DNA of 64,000 nt from DATMNR01 sp963702765 (GCA_963702765.1 CAVPEB010000020.1:10324-74323), one strand, 5' to 3'; shown: positions 54,048 to 63,577, numbered from the stretch's first letter. The notes: generated by a model not told the origin, from the sequence alone. Made by a program: numbers and translations.

Positions 54048-55265
54048 TTAGGTTTCTTCGCTTTTAGTAACTGCTGGGTTCCCTTTGTCGAGATGCACAC
54101 CTATGGAAGATGGCAGGTCAGTTATCTCTGCAGGCTCACCTCCTTCACCCCCATGACTATTGAGTTTGCGTACGAACTCCTGGCCCCGTCGTACCAATCC
54201 TATAACACCTCCCGGCTCAAAAAGCAGGAATACAATGATCAATAAACCGTAAATAAGGGCGTTCAGATCACCACTTGATAGGCCTCCCGAGCTACTCCCT
54301 ACGGGCAGTAGAGAGAATTGATCAATCACCAACGGTAGTCCAAAAACAAAAGCCGCTCCGAGGATCGATCCCCATACACTGGCAATACCGCCCACAATGA
54401 TAGCCGCAATGAATTGAATGGAGAGTGTTAGACTCCAATAGTTCGGTATAACATAGCGGCTGAACGAAGCAAAAAGAGCGCCCGCGACGCCGGCCAAAAA
54501 CGACGATAAAATGAAGGCACCCATTTTCGCTTCAAAGAGGTTAATCCCCATTATGGTTGCACCTACCTCGTTATCGCGTACAGCCTTGAAAGCTCTCCCT
54601 GCATGTGAACGCATTACATTGCCCACGAAAAGAGCAGACAAGCACAGAATTGGCAGGATCAGTAGGAAAAACTGCTGACCTGACGTAAGCGTAATGCCGA
54701 AGATAGTATTTTGTTGGTCGAAAGAGAAATCACCGATGGCTGGTACCGGAAAAGTACGTCCCTGTGGGCCACCAGATATAGCGCGAGCATTCATAAAGAT
54801 GTAGTTTCCTATAAAGACCAGGGACAGTGTTACAATACCCAGGTAGAAGCCTTTCAATCTCAGGGCTGTAGGGCCAATCAGAGCACCCACCAGGGCAGCC
54901 ACTATGCCAGCCGCTGGTAACCAGATCAAGAATGACAGACCTAATCCAAAAGGGTCAAGTGGAGTTGTTGGCGGGGTACCGCCAAGTACAGCCGCCGTAT
55001 ATGCACCTATGGACATAAAAAATGCGATGCCTAGTGAAACCTGGCCTGCGTAGCCAGAAAGCACATTCAGTCCCAACGACGAGATAGCCGCGATCAATGT
55101 AAAATTGACGATTGTTAGCCAATCTTCAGTTGCCACAGAGAAGAAAATGATCACGACTACCACGGCCAGGCACAACGCAATCCAGCGTGAGAGACTCCCA
55201 AGCAATCGGGGCGGCTGGGCCTCGGCTTCAATTGACCCTTTCCTGGTTGCCAGGGAAGCTTTCAT
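54048..55265 (-). CDS. livM: Branched-chain amino acid-type ABC permease LivM
   Basis: 405 residues with nine or ten hydrophobic segments and the LivM signatures LNVLSGYAGQVSLGIAFFMS near 65-84, RLKGFYLGIVTLSLVFIGNY and AGVAGALFASFSRYVIP with the EAA-like coupling segment. The N-terminal 25 residues are polar, and a C-terminal cytoplasmic tail of about 50 residues (SHGGEGGEPAEITDLPSSIG) is longer than usual. Start and LivH stop overlap by four bases (ATGA), so translation is coupled. Confidence 0.93.
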   Translation of the reverse strand: MKASLATRKGSIEAEAQPPRLLGSLSRWIALCLAVVVVIIFFSVATEDWLTIVNFTLIAAISSLGLNVLSGYAGQVSLGIAFFMSIGAYTAAVLGGTPPTTPLDPFGLGLSFLIWLPAAGIVAALVGALIGPTALRLKGFYLGIVTLSLVFIGNYIFMNARAISGGPQGRTFPVPAIGDFSFDQQNTIFGITLTSGQQFFLLILPILCLSALFVGNVMRSHAGRAFKAVRDNEVGATIMGINLFEAKMGAFILSSFLAGVAGALFASFSRYVIPNYWSLTLSIQFIAAIIVGGIASVWGSILGAAFVFGLPLVIDQFSLLPVGSSSGGLSSGDLNALIYGLLIIVFLLFEPGGVIGLVRRGQEFVRKLNSHGGEGGEPAEITDLPSSIGVHLDKGNPAVTKSEET

Positions 55266-56161
55266 AACCGCTCCACCTTTCGCGTACCAAAGAGCCCGTA
55301 TGGCCGTATAAGCAGTACAAGAATCATGACGATGTAGGGAGCGATTTCATGAAAGCCTGCACCTAGAATATTCGCGAAATGGCTTTCGTACCCAGCAGTC
55401 ACTACCACGGCCAGGCCAATAATGATTCCCCCCACAACAGCCCCGCTCACAGAATCTATCCCTCCCAGAATAATGGCAGGGAAAGCGAAGAGCGCTATAT
55501 TTCCTAGTGTAGGATCAATAGCAATGGTATTGATAGCAAGAAAGATCCCGCCAATCGTTGCAATAGCGGCAGCGATACCCCAGGCCAGCGCATACACAGT
55601 GCGAATGTTGATGCCCATAGCCAGCGCTGCCTCCTGATCAATTGCAGTGGCTCGCATCGCCAACCCATATTTCGTGAAACGGAAAAAGTAATACAAGGCA
55701 CCGCATACTAGTACTGTGACAAGGATGGTCCATAGTTCGTTTGCGCCAAAGAGGACGCCGCCAATAGTAAAACCACTGGTGAATTCAAATGGCGTGGCGG
55801 CAGGAATGGGGTTCGATCCCCACTTCGCAATGACGAGGGTGCGAAGCACAATATCCAGGCCAATAGTTACCATAAGTATAGAGAACACTGGGCGACCAAC
55901 CATGCGCCGCAAAGCAAAGCGCTCAAAGAGTAAACCGATGCATACAGTCACAATGATGCCGAGCAAAAGGGCTAGAAGGAACGGTAAATGCCATTCGAAT
56001 ACTCCGGCTGAGGCTATGTATGCGCCCACTAACAACAGGCTACCCTGGGCAAAGTTGATGACCTCGCTCGCTTTGAAGATAATGGTAAAACCGAGACCAA
56101 TCAGTGCATAGATGCACCCCAGCGCGATCCCTGCAAAGACGAGTTGAATGAAGTAAGCCAT
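55262..56161 (-). CDS. livH: Branched-chain amino acid-type ABC permease LivH
   Basis: 299 residues from ATG 56161 (GGAGGGACC directly before); the ATG at 56179 is rejected as it lies on the ribosome site side. YALIGLGFTIIFKASEVINF-AQGS is the LivH signature near 20-45. RRMVGRPVFSILMVTIGLDI and DQEAALAMGINIRTVYALAW (the coupling loop with EAA/G) follow. About eight TM helices. Forms the channel with LivM; overlaps livM by four bases and follows livG by 24. Confidence 0.94.
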   Translation of the reverse strand: MAYFIQLVFAGIALGCIYALIGLGFTIIFKASEVINFAQGSLLLVGAYIASAGVFEWHLPFLLALLLGIIVTVCIGLLFERFALRRMVGRPVFSILMVTIGLDIVLRTLVIAKWGSNPIPAATPFEFTSGFTIGGVLFGANELWTILVTVLVCGALYYFFRFTKYGLAMRATAIDQEAALAMGINIRTVYALAWGIAAAIATIGGIFLAINTIAIDPTLGNIALFAFPAIILGGIDSVSGAVVGGIIIGLAVVVTAGYESHFANILGAGFHEIAPYIVMILVLLIRPYGLFGTRKVERL

Positions 56162-56185
56162 GGTCCCTCCGATGAGCAAGAATTA

Positions 56186-57058
56186 CTATTGGCTGTCGTC
56201 GATCGGAATAGACATAGTCTCTGAAGAATATACGGCTTCAGTCTCGAATTCTTCACCCAGGTATGCTTTAATCACATCAGGGTTTGCCTGAATCTCGGCC
56301 GGAACACCCTGCGCGATCACTCGCCCGAAATCAAGCACAAGGATGCGATCTGCGATACCCATGACTACTGCCATATCATGTTCAACCAGAATCTGCGTGA
56401 CACCAAGCTGCTCCTTGATATCAAGAATGACTGATGCGATGTCCTCAGATTCTTCCAGGCTCATTCCGGCTACAGGCTCATCTAGTAATAGCAGTCTCGG
56501 TTCCAGGGCAAGCGCCCGAGCGAGATCAGCTCGCTTTTGTAGGCCATAAGGAAGACTCCCGAGCATATGATTGCTTACATGTTTTAACCCCAGCAGATCG
56601 AGCAAATGTAAACAATAAGCCCGGTTCTTCTTCTCTTCGTTATTTGTCATGCCGATATATATACCACCACGCAGAATTCCGCTGTGCATACGTGTGTGCC
56701 TACCCAGCAGCAGATATTCCATCACTGTCGATGTGGGAAATTGTCCAAGATTCTGGAAGGTGCGGGCAATTCCGGTACGTACAGCCTGGTACGTTTTTAA
56801 GTGCAGCAGATCACGCCCATCAAAAGTCACTCTGCCTGCAACAGGCTGATAGACACGTGAGAGTACATTAAATAGCGACGTTTTGCCTGCTCCATTGGGA
56901 CCAATCACAGCAAACAATTCCCCAGGCATTACCTGGAATGACACATCAGTCAGTGCCTTGATACCGGCAAAGCGTACTGAGATTCCTTCAACTGAGAGGA
57001 GTGGTGTCGCCAATGAGTGTTGCTCAGGTGTGTCCAACCTGGCAGGCATGTCACTCAT
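56186..57058 (-). CDS. livG: Branched-chain amino acid-type ABC ATPase LivG
   Basis: 290 residues from ATG 57058 (AAAGGAGG eight bases before); a GTG at 57067 lies inside that site. Walker A GPNGAGKTSLFN near 55, Q-loop in RTFQNLGQFP, ABC signature variant LPYGLQKRADLARALAL, Walker B LLLLDEPVAGMS and H-loop VEHDMAVVMGIADRI. The C-terminal AYLGEEFETE tail is typical of LivG. The livF stop overlaps its start by four bases. Confidence 0.94.
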   Translation of the reverse strand: MSDMPARLDTPEQHSLATPLLSVEGISVRFAGIKALTDVSFQVMPGELFAVIGPNGAGKTSLFNVLSRVYQPVAGRVTFDGRDLLHLKTYQAVRTGIARTFQNLGQFPTSTVMEYLLLGRHTRMHSGILRGGIYIGMTNNEEKKNRAYCLHLLDLLGLKHVSNHMLGSLPYGLQKRADLARALALEPRLLLLDEPVAGMSLEESEDIASVILDIKEQLGVTQILVEHDMAVVMGIADRILVLDFGRVIAQGVPAEIQANPDVIKAYLGEEFETEAVYSSETMSIPIDDSQ

Positions 57059-57843
57059 ATTGACCACCTCCTTTGAGGTCGGTGTTGGCGGATCGTAGCC
57101 ATACTTCGTTCCTCCCCTTCGTGCAACCCCAGGTAAAACTTCCGTACGCTTTCTTCCTGTAAGAGATCCGCGGCCTGCTTAGCCAGTGCGACCTTGCCAG
57201 TTTCAAGCACATAACCAAACTTAGCAATAGAGAGCGCCATCTGGACGTTCTGCTCCACCAATAGTACTGCTGTGCCACTGGCGTTGATTTCGGCAATGAT
57301 GGAGCGAATTTGCTGAACCATGAATGGAGCCAAACCGAGGGACGGTTCATCAAGTAATAGTAATTTGGGGCTTGTCATCAATCCGCGGCCAATAGCGAGC
57401 ATCTGTTGTTCACCACCGGATAGGTAACCAGCGAGGCTTTTGCGTCGCTCTTGCAGTAATGGGAAAAGTTCTATCACGCGGTCATAGGCACGCCGCACAG
57501 CGGCCCGATCGTGTGAGGAAATCGCACCCGTATGTAGATTCTCTTCAACCGTCAGATCAGCAAAGAGTCGTCGCCCTTCCAGAACCTGGGCAATACCTCG
57601 CTGAACAATCTGGGTAGCATTTAGACGATCAATCCGCTCACCATCAAAAAGGATGGAGCCACGTATAATACTGGCTTTGTGGAAGTTTAAGAGGCCTGAA
57701 ATGGCGCGTAGGGTTGTGGTTTTGCCAGCTCCATTTGCGCCTAGTAAAGCCACTACCGACTTCTCAGGTACCTCTATCGAAATACCCTTAACTGCAGGAA
57801 CGACGTTGTGATAAGTGACTGCGATGTCCTGGAGAAGCAGCAT
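57055..57843 (-). CDS. livF: Branched-chain amino acid-type ABC ATPase LivF
   Basis: 262 residues from ATG 57843 (AGGAGG upstream; the earlier in-frame ATG at 57867 precedes that site). Walker A GANGAGKTTTLR near 40, signature YLSGGEQQMLAIGRGLM, Walker B LLLLDEPSLGLAP, H-loop VEQNVQMALSIA. About 20 extra basic residues at the C-terminus (RQHRPQRRW). First gene of the five-gene liv-type operon on the minus strand. With LivG it forms the ATPase pair that drives import. Confidence 0.94.
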   Translation of the reverse strand: MLLLQDIAVTYHNVVPAVKGISIEVPEKSVVALLGANGAGKTTTLRAISGLLNFHKASIIRGSILFDGERIDRLNATQIVQRGIAQVLEGRRLFADLTVEENLHTGAISSHDRAAVRRAYDRVIELFPLLQERRKSLAGYLSGGEQQMLAIGRGLMTSPKLLLLDEPSLGLAPFMVQQIRSIIAEINASGTAVLLVEQNVQMALSIAKFGYVLETGKVALAKQAADLLQEESVRKFYLGLHEGEERSMATIRQHRPQRRWSI

Positions 57844-57883
57844 TGCCCATCCTCCTAAGGGTCGCATTTGAGGAGTAATCAGA

Positions 57884-58096
57884 TTGACAAAGGACTATCT
57901 ACAAGTGTTTTTACACGAATTTAGAGAAAACAGGTTGAAAGGAGTAGATGCCCAATCGCAAACTATATTGGGTATACTATACACTATCATTTTGCATTCC
58001 GCAAGATTTGGTTTTGATACAATCAATGTTCCTCCAAAAACTATCGCTGAAAATGAGCGCTATATGAGCGGTATTTTCGATAATGAAGAGAAGTGA
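57884..58096 (+). CDS. Small protein of unknown function, with a decayed second copy
   Basis: 70 residues from TTG 57884 with GAGGAG eight bases before. Sequence: KDYLQVFLHEFRENRLKGVD, ILGILYTIILHSARFGFD, ERYMSGIFDNEEK. That this is a real gene is supported by the second copy. Its last 24 codons can be read across the transposon insertion site (39699-39734 joined to 52318-52353) with substitutions but the same stop. In that copy the Tyr codon TAT is TAA. I do not recognise a family. It converges on the HD-domain gene. Confidence 0.6.
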   Translation: MTKDYLQVFLHEFRENRLKGVDAQSQTILGILYTIILHSARFGFDTINVPPKTIAENERYMSGIFDNEEK

Positions 58097-58150
58097 GAGG
58101 AATAGTGTTAAGAGAGTAAATCGAATACTTTTATCAGAGACCAAAAAATG

Positions 58151-58717
58151 TTACCCTGCTCGACTTTCAAGCTTGCGCATAGCCTCTTCGTACAGCGGCA
58201 TCGCAAGATCACGTGCCTCGAGTATTTGAATTCGCTCGTACATCCAGATAAACTTGGCACGCACCGCTTCAGCATTCCACTTTTCGTCACCTGCATCCAT
58301 CCAACTCAAGAAAACATCAACATTGACCTCAAGAAAGCTCAAACTATCAGCGGCCTGGACAATATTCTCCTCCTCATCTCCTCCATATTCGTGCGCTCTA
58401 ATCAAGCGCGCAACCTCCTCGATGCTCTCCTGTGGCGTACCCTGCTCGCGCAAATAGCTGCTCACGATGCGTGCAGATCTTTCGCAATGTGCGATATTGT
58501 AAACGGGATTATCTACTCCATCTCTTGGATCGAGTGAAGGACTATCTGGCCCGGGAAAAGCGCGTTCCATGTCATGCGCAAGCGCGGCAAGTAGCATTTC
58601 CTCAGACGCATTAGGCTTCAGACGCTGTAACCACACCTCAGCTTGCAGCAGGTGCTTGCCACCATGTTCATAGTGAACACGTACCCACTCTCGTGCTCTA
58701 TCTCTTAAAGTCCCCAA
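58151..58717 (-). CDS. HD-domain protein
   Basis: 188 residues. LLAALAHDMERAF near 44-56 is the HD doublet; NIAHCERSARIVSSYL (about 74-89) and LIRAHEYGGDEE (about 104-115) give further His ligands. LQAADSLSF-type QAADSLSFLEVNVD near 121-135 supplies the last Asp. This is the pattern of small metal-dependent phosphohydrolases of the HD superfamily, often acting on nucleotides. The C-terminal 55 codons have a decayed duplicate at 52386-52556. Substrate unknown. Confidence 0.85.
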   Translation of the reverse strand: MGTLRDRAREWVRVHYEHGGKHLLQAEVWLQRLKPNASEEMLLAALAHDMERAFPGPDSPSLDPRDGVDNPVYNIAHCERSARIVSSYLREQGTPQESIEEVARLIRAHEYGGDEEENIVQAADSLSFLEVNVDVFLSWMDAGDEKWNAEAVRAKFIWMYERIQILEARDLAMPLYEEAMRKLESRAG

Positions 58718-58732
58718 TGATATTTCCTCTCG

Positions 58733-59827
58733 TCAATTTCCGCTTGGATTAAGAACCATTTTCTGATATAAGGACTGGAAGGTCATCCCCTGTAATGTGA
58801 GTGCATTGTTATCGCTAATCAATGGAAGTGCCGTATTAGTCACGGAATATTGCATCGAAGCAAAAACCTTGTTCGCTGCCAGAATATCCAATGCTTTTGT
58901 CGTCCACGCTGTAATAAAACTGGCATTATTATACTTCCCATCATCGAATGGCAAGCCGTTATGCTGGATTGATTGATCTGCAGCATAATTCCATTCCGTA
59001 ATCATAATAGGCAGTTCTGTTCCTAGAGTAGTATGCATCACCGAGCGTCCATCCTGGATATGTGTCGACCATCGATCAAGATTCGTGAGGCAATTATCCA
59101 TCGGTTCTCGATAACTGCACGTATATTCGTGCCAGCTAATCGCATCCGGGCGAGGGTTGGCTCCTCGAAGGAACTTCGTCAAATTATTATGGTCATATTG
59201 ATAGCTGACAGGGCCAATAAACTTCCCATTCAGAGCAAGATGTTTGAATTGCGGAATATAGGTATTCCAGCCTGTTGTATAGCGCTCAATCGTCACCCCG
59301 TTCCAGTCATCTTCGTTGCCAAATTCATAATAAACCAGGCTATTACCAAAAACGCTATTCACATCCTGAATGATACGCGTATCATCAGCAAGTACATTGG
59401 GATCGCGCACGCCAGTCAACACAATGAGAGGGACCGCGCCAATACTTTTGACAGCCTGAAAAGCCTGAATTTCGACATCATTGGGAAGATGCGTCCGTGT
59501 AGGTACGCGCACAATACGAATATGCATCTGCTGCATCAATGCTCGTGTAGAAGCGGAAGACACCACTTGATCGTTACTTGTAAACAGTCCCAGATTGGTG
59601 CCAAAAAGCAGTGGCGAAGCCGCCATATTTGGAATAGCAGTAACTGTAACTATCCCGTTTTGAGTCGCTATAGCGGTTGGTGATAGAGCAACGTTTGTCT
59701 GATTTCCGCTCGTTACGTTCTTGACAACCAACACCCCCGCAACCACAAGCAGTACAAGCACAATAGAGAAAATAGTAAATACAATGCGACGATTGAAGGT
59801 ATTAGAAGAGTCTGATTGAGGTCTCAT
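58733..59827 (-). CDS. Membrane-anchored glycosidase-like protein (GH-A TIM-barrel type)
   Basis: 364 residues: short cytoplasmic head, signal-anchor (RIVFTIFSIVLVLLVVAGVL), then an extracellular catalytic-like domain. FGTNLGLFTSND is near the barrel entry. YYEFGNEDDWNG carries the Asn-Glu pair of clan GH-A acid/base residues, and ISWHEYTC the following His. LPIMITEWNYAADQ has the Glu in the place of the nucleophile at the end of strand 7. This fits GH39/GH5-like retaining enzymes. It is 15 bp from the HD gene on the same strand. Substrate unknown. Confidence 0.78.
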   Translation of the reverse strand: MRPQSDSSNTFNRRIVFTIFSIVLVLLVVAGVLVVKNVTSGNQTNVALSPTAIATQNGIVTVTAIPNMAASPLLFGTNLGLFTSNDQVVSSASTRALMQQMHIRIVRVPTRTHLPNDVEIQAFQAVKSIGAVPLIVLTGVRDPNVLADDTRIIQDVNSVFGNSLVYYEFGNEDDWNGVTIERYTTGWNTYIPQFKHLALNGKFIGPVSYQYDHNNLTKFLRGANPRPDAISWHEYTCSYREPMDNCLTNLDRWSTHIQDGRSVMHTTLGTELPIMITEWNYAADQSIQHNGLPFDDGKYNNASFITAWTTKALDILAANKVFASMQYSVTNTALPLISDNNALTLQGMTFQSLYQKMVLNPSGN

Positions 59828-60143
59828 AAATATACTGATCCTGAACTATTTAAAATTTGTTCTTGATTCAAATAAATCATACCACCACACAGAGTCGTCT
59901 ATTCATAAATAAACCCGTATTGGCTACGAATTGTTTCGATCCGTCACTCTATTTCAATCTGTCATTCTGAGCGGCAGCGAAGAATCTCGTATCCCGTCGT
60001 GTGAGATTCTTCGCTGCCGCTCAGAATGACAGGAATGTGCTTGCCTTTCTATCTGCAATCCTGTCAACCTTTGTAGAACTGCTCAACGAATATGTTGGAA
60101 TCAATGGTCTTCACCTCAACCCCGACGCTCTTGATTTCGCACT
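59828..60143. other. Intergenic region with a perfect inverted repeat
   Basis: About 315 bp, no gene. Its centre is the palindromic element at 59959-60032; the flanks hold the promoter side of the glycosidase-like gene and the 3' end of the oxidase gene. Confidence 0.5.
59959..60032. repeat. Palindromic element with perfect 30-bp arms
   Basis: Arms 59959-59988 and 60003-60032 are perfectly complementary (outer end CTGTCATTCTGAGCGG, inner end GAAGAATCTC) around a 14-nt loop. An RNA copy would form a 30-bp hairpin. The form is that of a dispersed intergenic palindrome or small MITE-like element; no flanking duplication could be fixed. Confidence 0.8.
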
Positions 60144-62492
60144 CTAAATCGCAGCCCACACCTTCTCTGGTTTCAACGGCATATCAATTGCATCAATACC
60201 AAGTGGTGCAAGAGCATCCAGCACTGCATTGACAATGGCGGGCGGCGCACCAATACAACCCGCTTCGCCTACACCTTTCACTCCTAACGGATTGAGTGGT
60301 GTTGGTGTCTCAACAAGATCAGTCACAAAATCAGGCACTTCATCTGCTAGAGGCAGAGCATAATCCATCAACGTACTTGTGAGTAGCTGTCCATCCTGAT
60401 CGTAGATGACCTCTTCATAGAGAGCCTGCCCTATCCCCTGTGCAATCCCTCCATGGATCTGAGCTTCAGCAAGATAGTGATTGAGTACTCGCCCGCAATC
60501 ATCCACTGCCACGTATGTGAGTATGTGTACCACTCCTGTCTCGCTATCCACCTCGATCACTGCTATATGAGTTCCAGAAGCATACGCCGCACCTTGCGAA
60601 GCAAAATCACGCCAGGCTGCTAAACCCTCGATCGGAGCATCATTGACCGGATTGGGTGGTTCGTGTTCAATCAATTCAGGTTGCTCCTCGACCAATCTTG
60701 CTAGCTCACCTAGTGCAATTGATCGTGCTGGAACACCTCTCACAACTACCTGACCACCCTCTACGACAAGATCAGCAGCATCAACTTCTAACTCTCGTGC
60801 AGCTACGTGCATCGCCTTCTCTCGCACTGCTTCGGCAGCAAGAAGCACCGCTGAACCAGCAATTTGGGTAATGCGGCTGCCAAATGTACCACCACTAAAT
60901 CCTGGCATAGAGGTATCGTTCATACAAACTTCCACCTGTGAACCCGTTATGCCAAAGACCTGTGCTACAATCTGGGCGAAGGCAGTAAAGTGTCCCTGTC
61001 CGGTGTGCGCAATGCCGCTCTGCACCAGAATAGTACCATCCTGGCGAATACGCACAGTTGCAGACTCTCGTGGCGCTCCAGGTATGCTGAAACTGTCACC
61101 TGTCAATTCTATAAATGAGGAAAGGCCGATCCCCAGTAACTTTTTGCTACCTATCTCTCGTTGTTCTCGCTGCTTTTCTCGCCACCCTGTGTAATCGACC
61201 AATTCAAGCGCCTTTTCAAGCGCATCTCTGTAATTGCCACTATCATATTTGACACCCGTCACTGTCGAATAAGGGAAGGCGTCTTTAGGGATAAAGTTAC
61301 GACGTCGTACCTCCACCGGATCGATGTTTAATTCATGAGCAATATGATCCATCGTGCGTTCTATAATATAAGCGGCTTCAGGTCGACCTGCTCCACGATA
61401 AGGAGCTGTCGGAACCTTGTTCGTGTAAACACCGACCACTTCGCTATCAACTGCCTGAACCTGGTAGGCGCCACTTAGAAAAGACGGCATACGTTGAGCT
61501 ATCATTGCCGATACTCCTAAGTTGAACGCTCCTATGTCGGCAATTGACCGTACCCTTAGACCGAGCAATTGACCATCTCTCGTGACGGCTGCCTCGATAG
61601 TATTCACCCAACCACGTCCTTGCGTTTGAGCTTGCAAATTTTCACTCCGACCCTCAACCCACTTTATGGGTCGTTCATACTTGATAGCCAGCTTTGCCGC
61701 GATTATCTCTTCACCTATGAGAGTATTTTTTGCGCCAAACGCACCTCCTACCTCTGCATTGTGTATCTTTATATCGTCGACATCAAGGTTCAAGAAAGCT
61801 GCCAGCATATCTCGTGCTCGGAAAATTGCCTGGGAAGACATCCAGGCTGAAAGTACGCCGCTTGACGAATCATAGTCGAACATACAAACTCTTGGTTCGA
61901 TAGAACTGGGTGCCAGCCGTTGATTCACGACACGCATTTGGATGATACGATCAGCACGTTCGAAAACAAATTCGATATCCCCACCGCTTAGCTGTGTAGT
62001 AAAAGCCATATTTGAACCAAATTCCTCGTAGAGCAATGGAGCATCCTTTGAGAGTGCCACCTCGGGATCTATTATTGCTTGCAATGGCGAATAGTCCACC
62101 TCAACCTGTTCAAGAGCATCCACCGCAACATACCTGCTATCAGCAAGCACAACTGCTACAGGATCACCTACATATCGCACCTTGCCAACAGCTAAAGGTC
62201 GTCGTTCTGTATTTTTGAGTCCAGGAAGCGGCACATAATCAAGCGTGCGCATATCATGCACCAGCTCTGATCCAGCAAAGGCTGCAACTACGCCTGGTAG
62301 AGCGAGTGCAGCGTCGAGCTTGATACTCTCAATCCGTGCATGAGCATACGGACTGCGAGCTACGGCCATGTAGAGCGCTTGAGGTCGTCCTTTGGGTGGT
62401 CTTAGATCATCCACAAAACGAGCCTGCCCGGTAATCAGATCAAAATCCTCCTTGCGACGCTCTAATCCAGCCGCCAAACGTTCTTCGCTCAT
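60144..62492 (-). CDS. Molybdenum hydroxylase large subunit, form II CoxL/aldehyde oxidase-like
   Basis: 782 residues from ATG 62492 (AAGGAGA eight bases before). The a/b hammerhead domain contains GQARFVDDLRPPKGRPQALY and YAHARIESIKLDAALALPGV. The molybdopterin-binding domain has GGAFGAKN near 265 and the active-site loop APYRGAGRPEAAYIIER. AYRGAGR-type loops mark form II (putative) CODH and other hydroxylases, in contrast to AYRCSFR of true CO dehydrogenase. The catalytic Glu is in VGEAGCIGAP near the C-terminus. The medium FAD and small 2Fe-2S subunits are not within the window; the downstream neighbour is unrelated, so the enzyme set is incomplete here. Confidence 0.9.
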   Translation of the reverse strand: MSEERLAAGLERRKEDFDLITGQARFVDDLRPPKGRPQALYMAVARSPYAHARIESIKLDAALALPGVVAAFAGSELVHDMRTLDYVPLPGLKNTERRPLAVGKVRYVGDPVAVVLADSRYVAVDALEQVEVDYSPLQAIIDPEVALSKDAPLLYEEFGSNMAFTTQLSGGDIEFVFERADRIIQMRVVNQRLAPSSIEPRVCMFDYDSSSGVLSAWMSSQAIFRARDMLAAFLNLDVDDIKIHNAEVGGAFGAKNTLIGEEIIAAKLAIKYERPIKWVEGRSENLQAQTQGRGWVNTIEAAVTRDGQLLGLRVRSIADIGAFNLGVSAMIAQRMPSFLSGAYQVQAVDSEVVGVYTNKVPTAPYRGAGRPEAAYIIERTMDHIAHELNIDPVEVRRRNFIPKDAFPYSTVTGVKYDSGNYRDALEKALELVDYTGWREKQREQREIGSKKLLGIGLSSFIELTGDSFSIPGAPRESATVRIRQDGTILVQSGIAHTGQGHFTAFAQIVAQVFGITGSQVEVCMNDTSMPGFSGGTFGSRITQIAGSAVLLAAEAVREKAMHVAARELEVDAADLVVEGGQVVVRGVPARSIALGELARLVEEQPELIEHEPPNPVNDAPIEGLAAWRDFASQGAAYASGTHIAVIEVDSETGVVHILTYVAVDDCGRVLNHYLAEAQIHGGIAQGIGQALYEEVIYDQDGQLLTSTLMDYALPLADEVPDFVTDLVETPTPLNPLGVKGVGEAGCIGAPPAIVNAVLDALAPLGIDAIDMPLKPEKVWAAI

Positions 62493-62599
62493 CTGTTCTC
62501 CTTTTATCGATCGCATATGTGCCTGAGATTTTATGGTAAAATAGGTTATCACCTGAATCTAAACTATTCTTTTATCTTCACCTGAACTGGAGCAGACCA

Positions 62600-63577
62600 T
62601 TGCACCTTCGCGGAACTGGGTATGCCCTCATAGCCTCTCTCATGTTTGGATTTGGGGTAGTTCTTGCAAAACTGCTATCAGGCGAGATCGATGCTGTGCT
62701 TGTAGCATTCCTCAGCCTCTCAATTGGAGGACTGCTACTGACTGTATACCTTCTGCTCACTGGAAATTCGATCTTCCATAATTTAACTATGCTCAATCGA
62801 ACAGATTGGATAAATATCTTCTTGCTCTCATGTATAGGAACCGCGCTTCCGCTTCTCTTTATCGTCGCCGGTTTTACACATACAAGCGCTTTAGTGGGTG
62901 GATTCATCCTACAACTCAATGGCATGGCTGCATTAATTTTTGCGCTATTTCTGTTATACGAGCGATTTCGCCTCAGACAAGGTCTGGGCATCCTTTTACT
63001 GTTAGTTGGTAGTATGCTGGTAGTCCTCAAAGGATCGCAAGGAGATGGCGACTGGAACAATGGAAGTCTGGGAAATCTTCTCATCCTCGCTGGTGCAATC
63101 GGCCTTGGTTTCGGCTTTATTCCTGCCAAACGCCTGTCTGAGCGTGTTGAGACACTGCAACTGACTGCATTGCGGCTCCTGCTGGGAGCCGCAACGTTAT
63201 TGCCTATTGTCCTATATCAACTCATCTTCCAGTCTCAATCATTACTCTGGCAACCAACTTTCACCAGCCTGTGGGCGCTCCCTGTATATATTCTCACCAG
63301 TTTTTGTCTGGGCTATCTCAGCCAGCAGGCAGGATTTCATGTGCTCAAAGCATGGGAAATGGCTACGATCATGCAAACTGTCCCCTTATTTTCCACACTA
63401 TTTGCGGTACTCTTGATACATGATACCATAACGCCTTTACAAGCTGTAGGAGGCTTGCTTGCTGTGCTCGGTGGGATTATTGCCTCGTTAAGTGACAGAA
63501 AACCTGTGCCAATCGCATCTGCAGAAGAAATGTCCTTTCAACAACAATCAGAGAAAGATCATGCTCACTATGAATGA
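62600..63577 (+). CDS. EamA/DMT-family transporter
   Basis: 325 residues from a TTG start with CTGGAG upstream. Ten hydrophobic helices in two five-helix halves: GYALIASLMFGFGVVLAKLL, LPLLFIVAGFTHTSALVGGF and LLILAGAIGLGFGFIPAKRL opening the second half. TIMQTVPLFSTLFAVLLIHD and GGLLAVLGGIIASLSD are the EamA end signature. These carriers export or exchange amino acids and metabolites. Divergent from the oxidase gene; the next M24-type gene overlaps its end, so the two are co-transcribed. Confidence 0.88.
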   Translation: MHLRGTGYALIASLMFGFGVVLAKLLSGEIDAVLVAFLSLSIGGLLLTVYLLLTGNSIFHNLTMLNRTDWINIFLLSCIGTALPLLFIVAGFTHTSALVGGFILQLNGMAALIFALFLLYERFRLRQGLGILLLLVGSMLVVLKGSQGDGDWNNGSLGNLLILAGAIGLGFGFIPAKRLSERVETLQLTALRLLLGAATLLPIVLYQLIFQSQSLLWQPTFTSLWALPVYILTSFCLGYLSQQAGFHVLKAWEMATIMQTVPLFSTLFAVLLIHDTITPLQAVGGLLAVLGGIIASLSDRKPVPIASAEEMSFQQQSEKDHAHYE

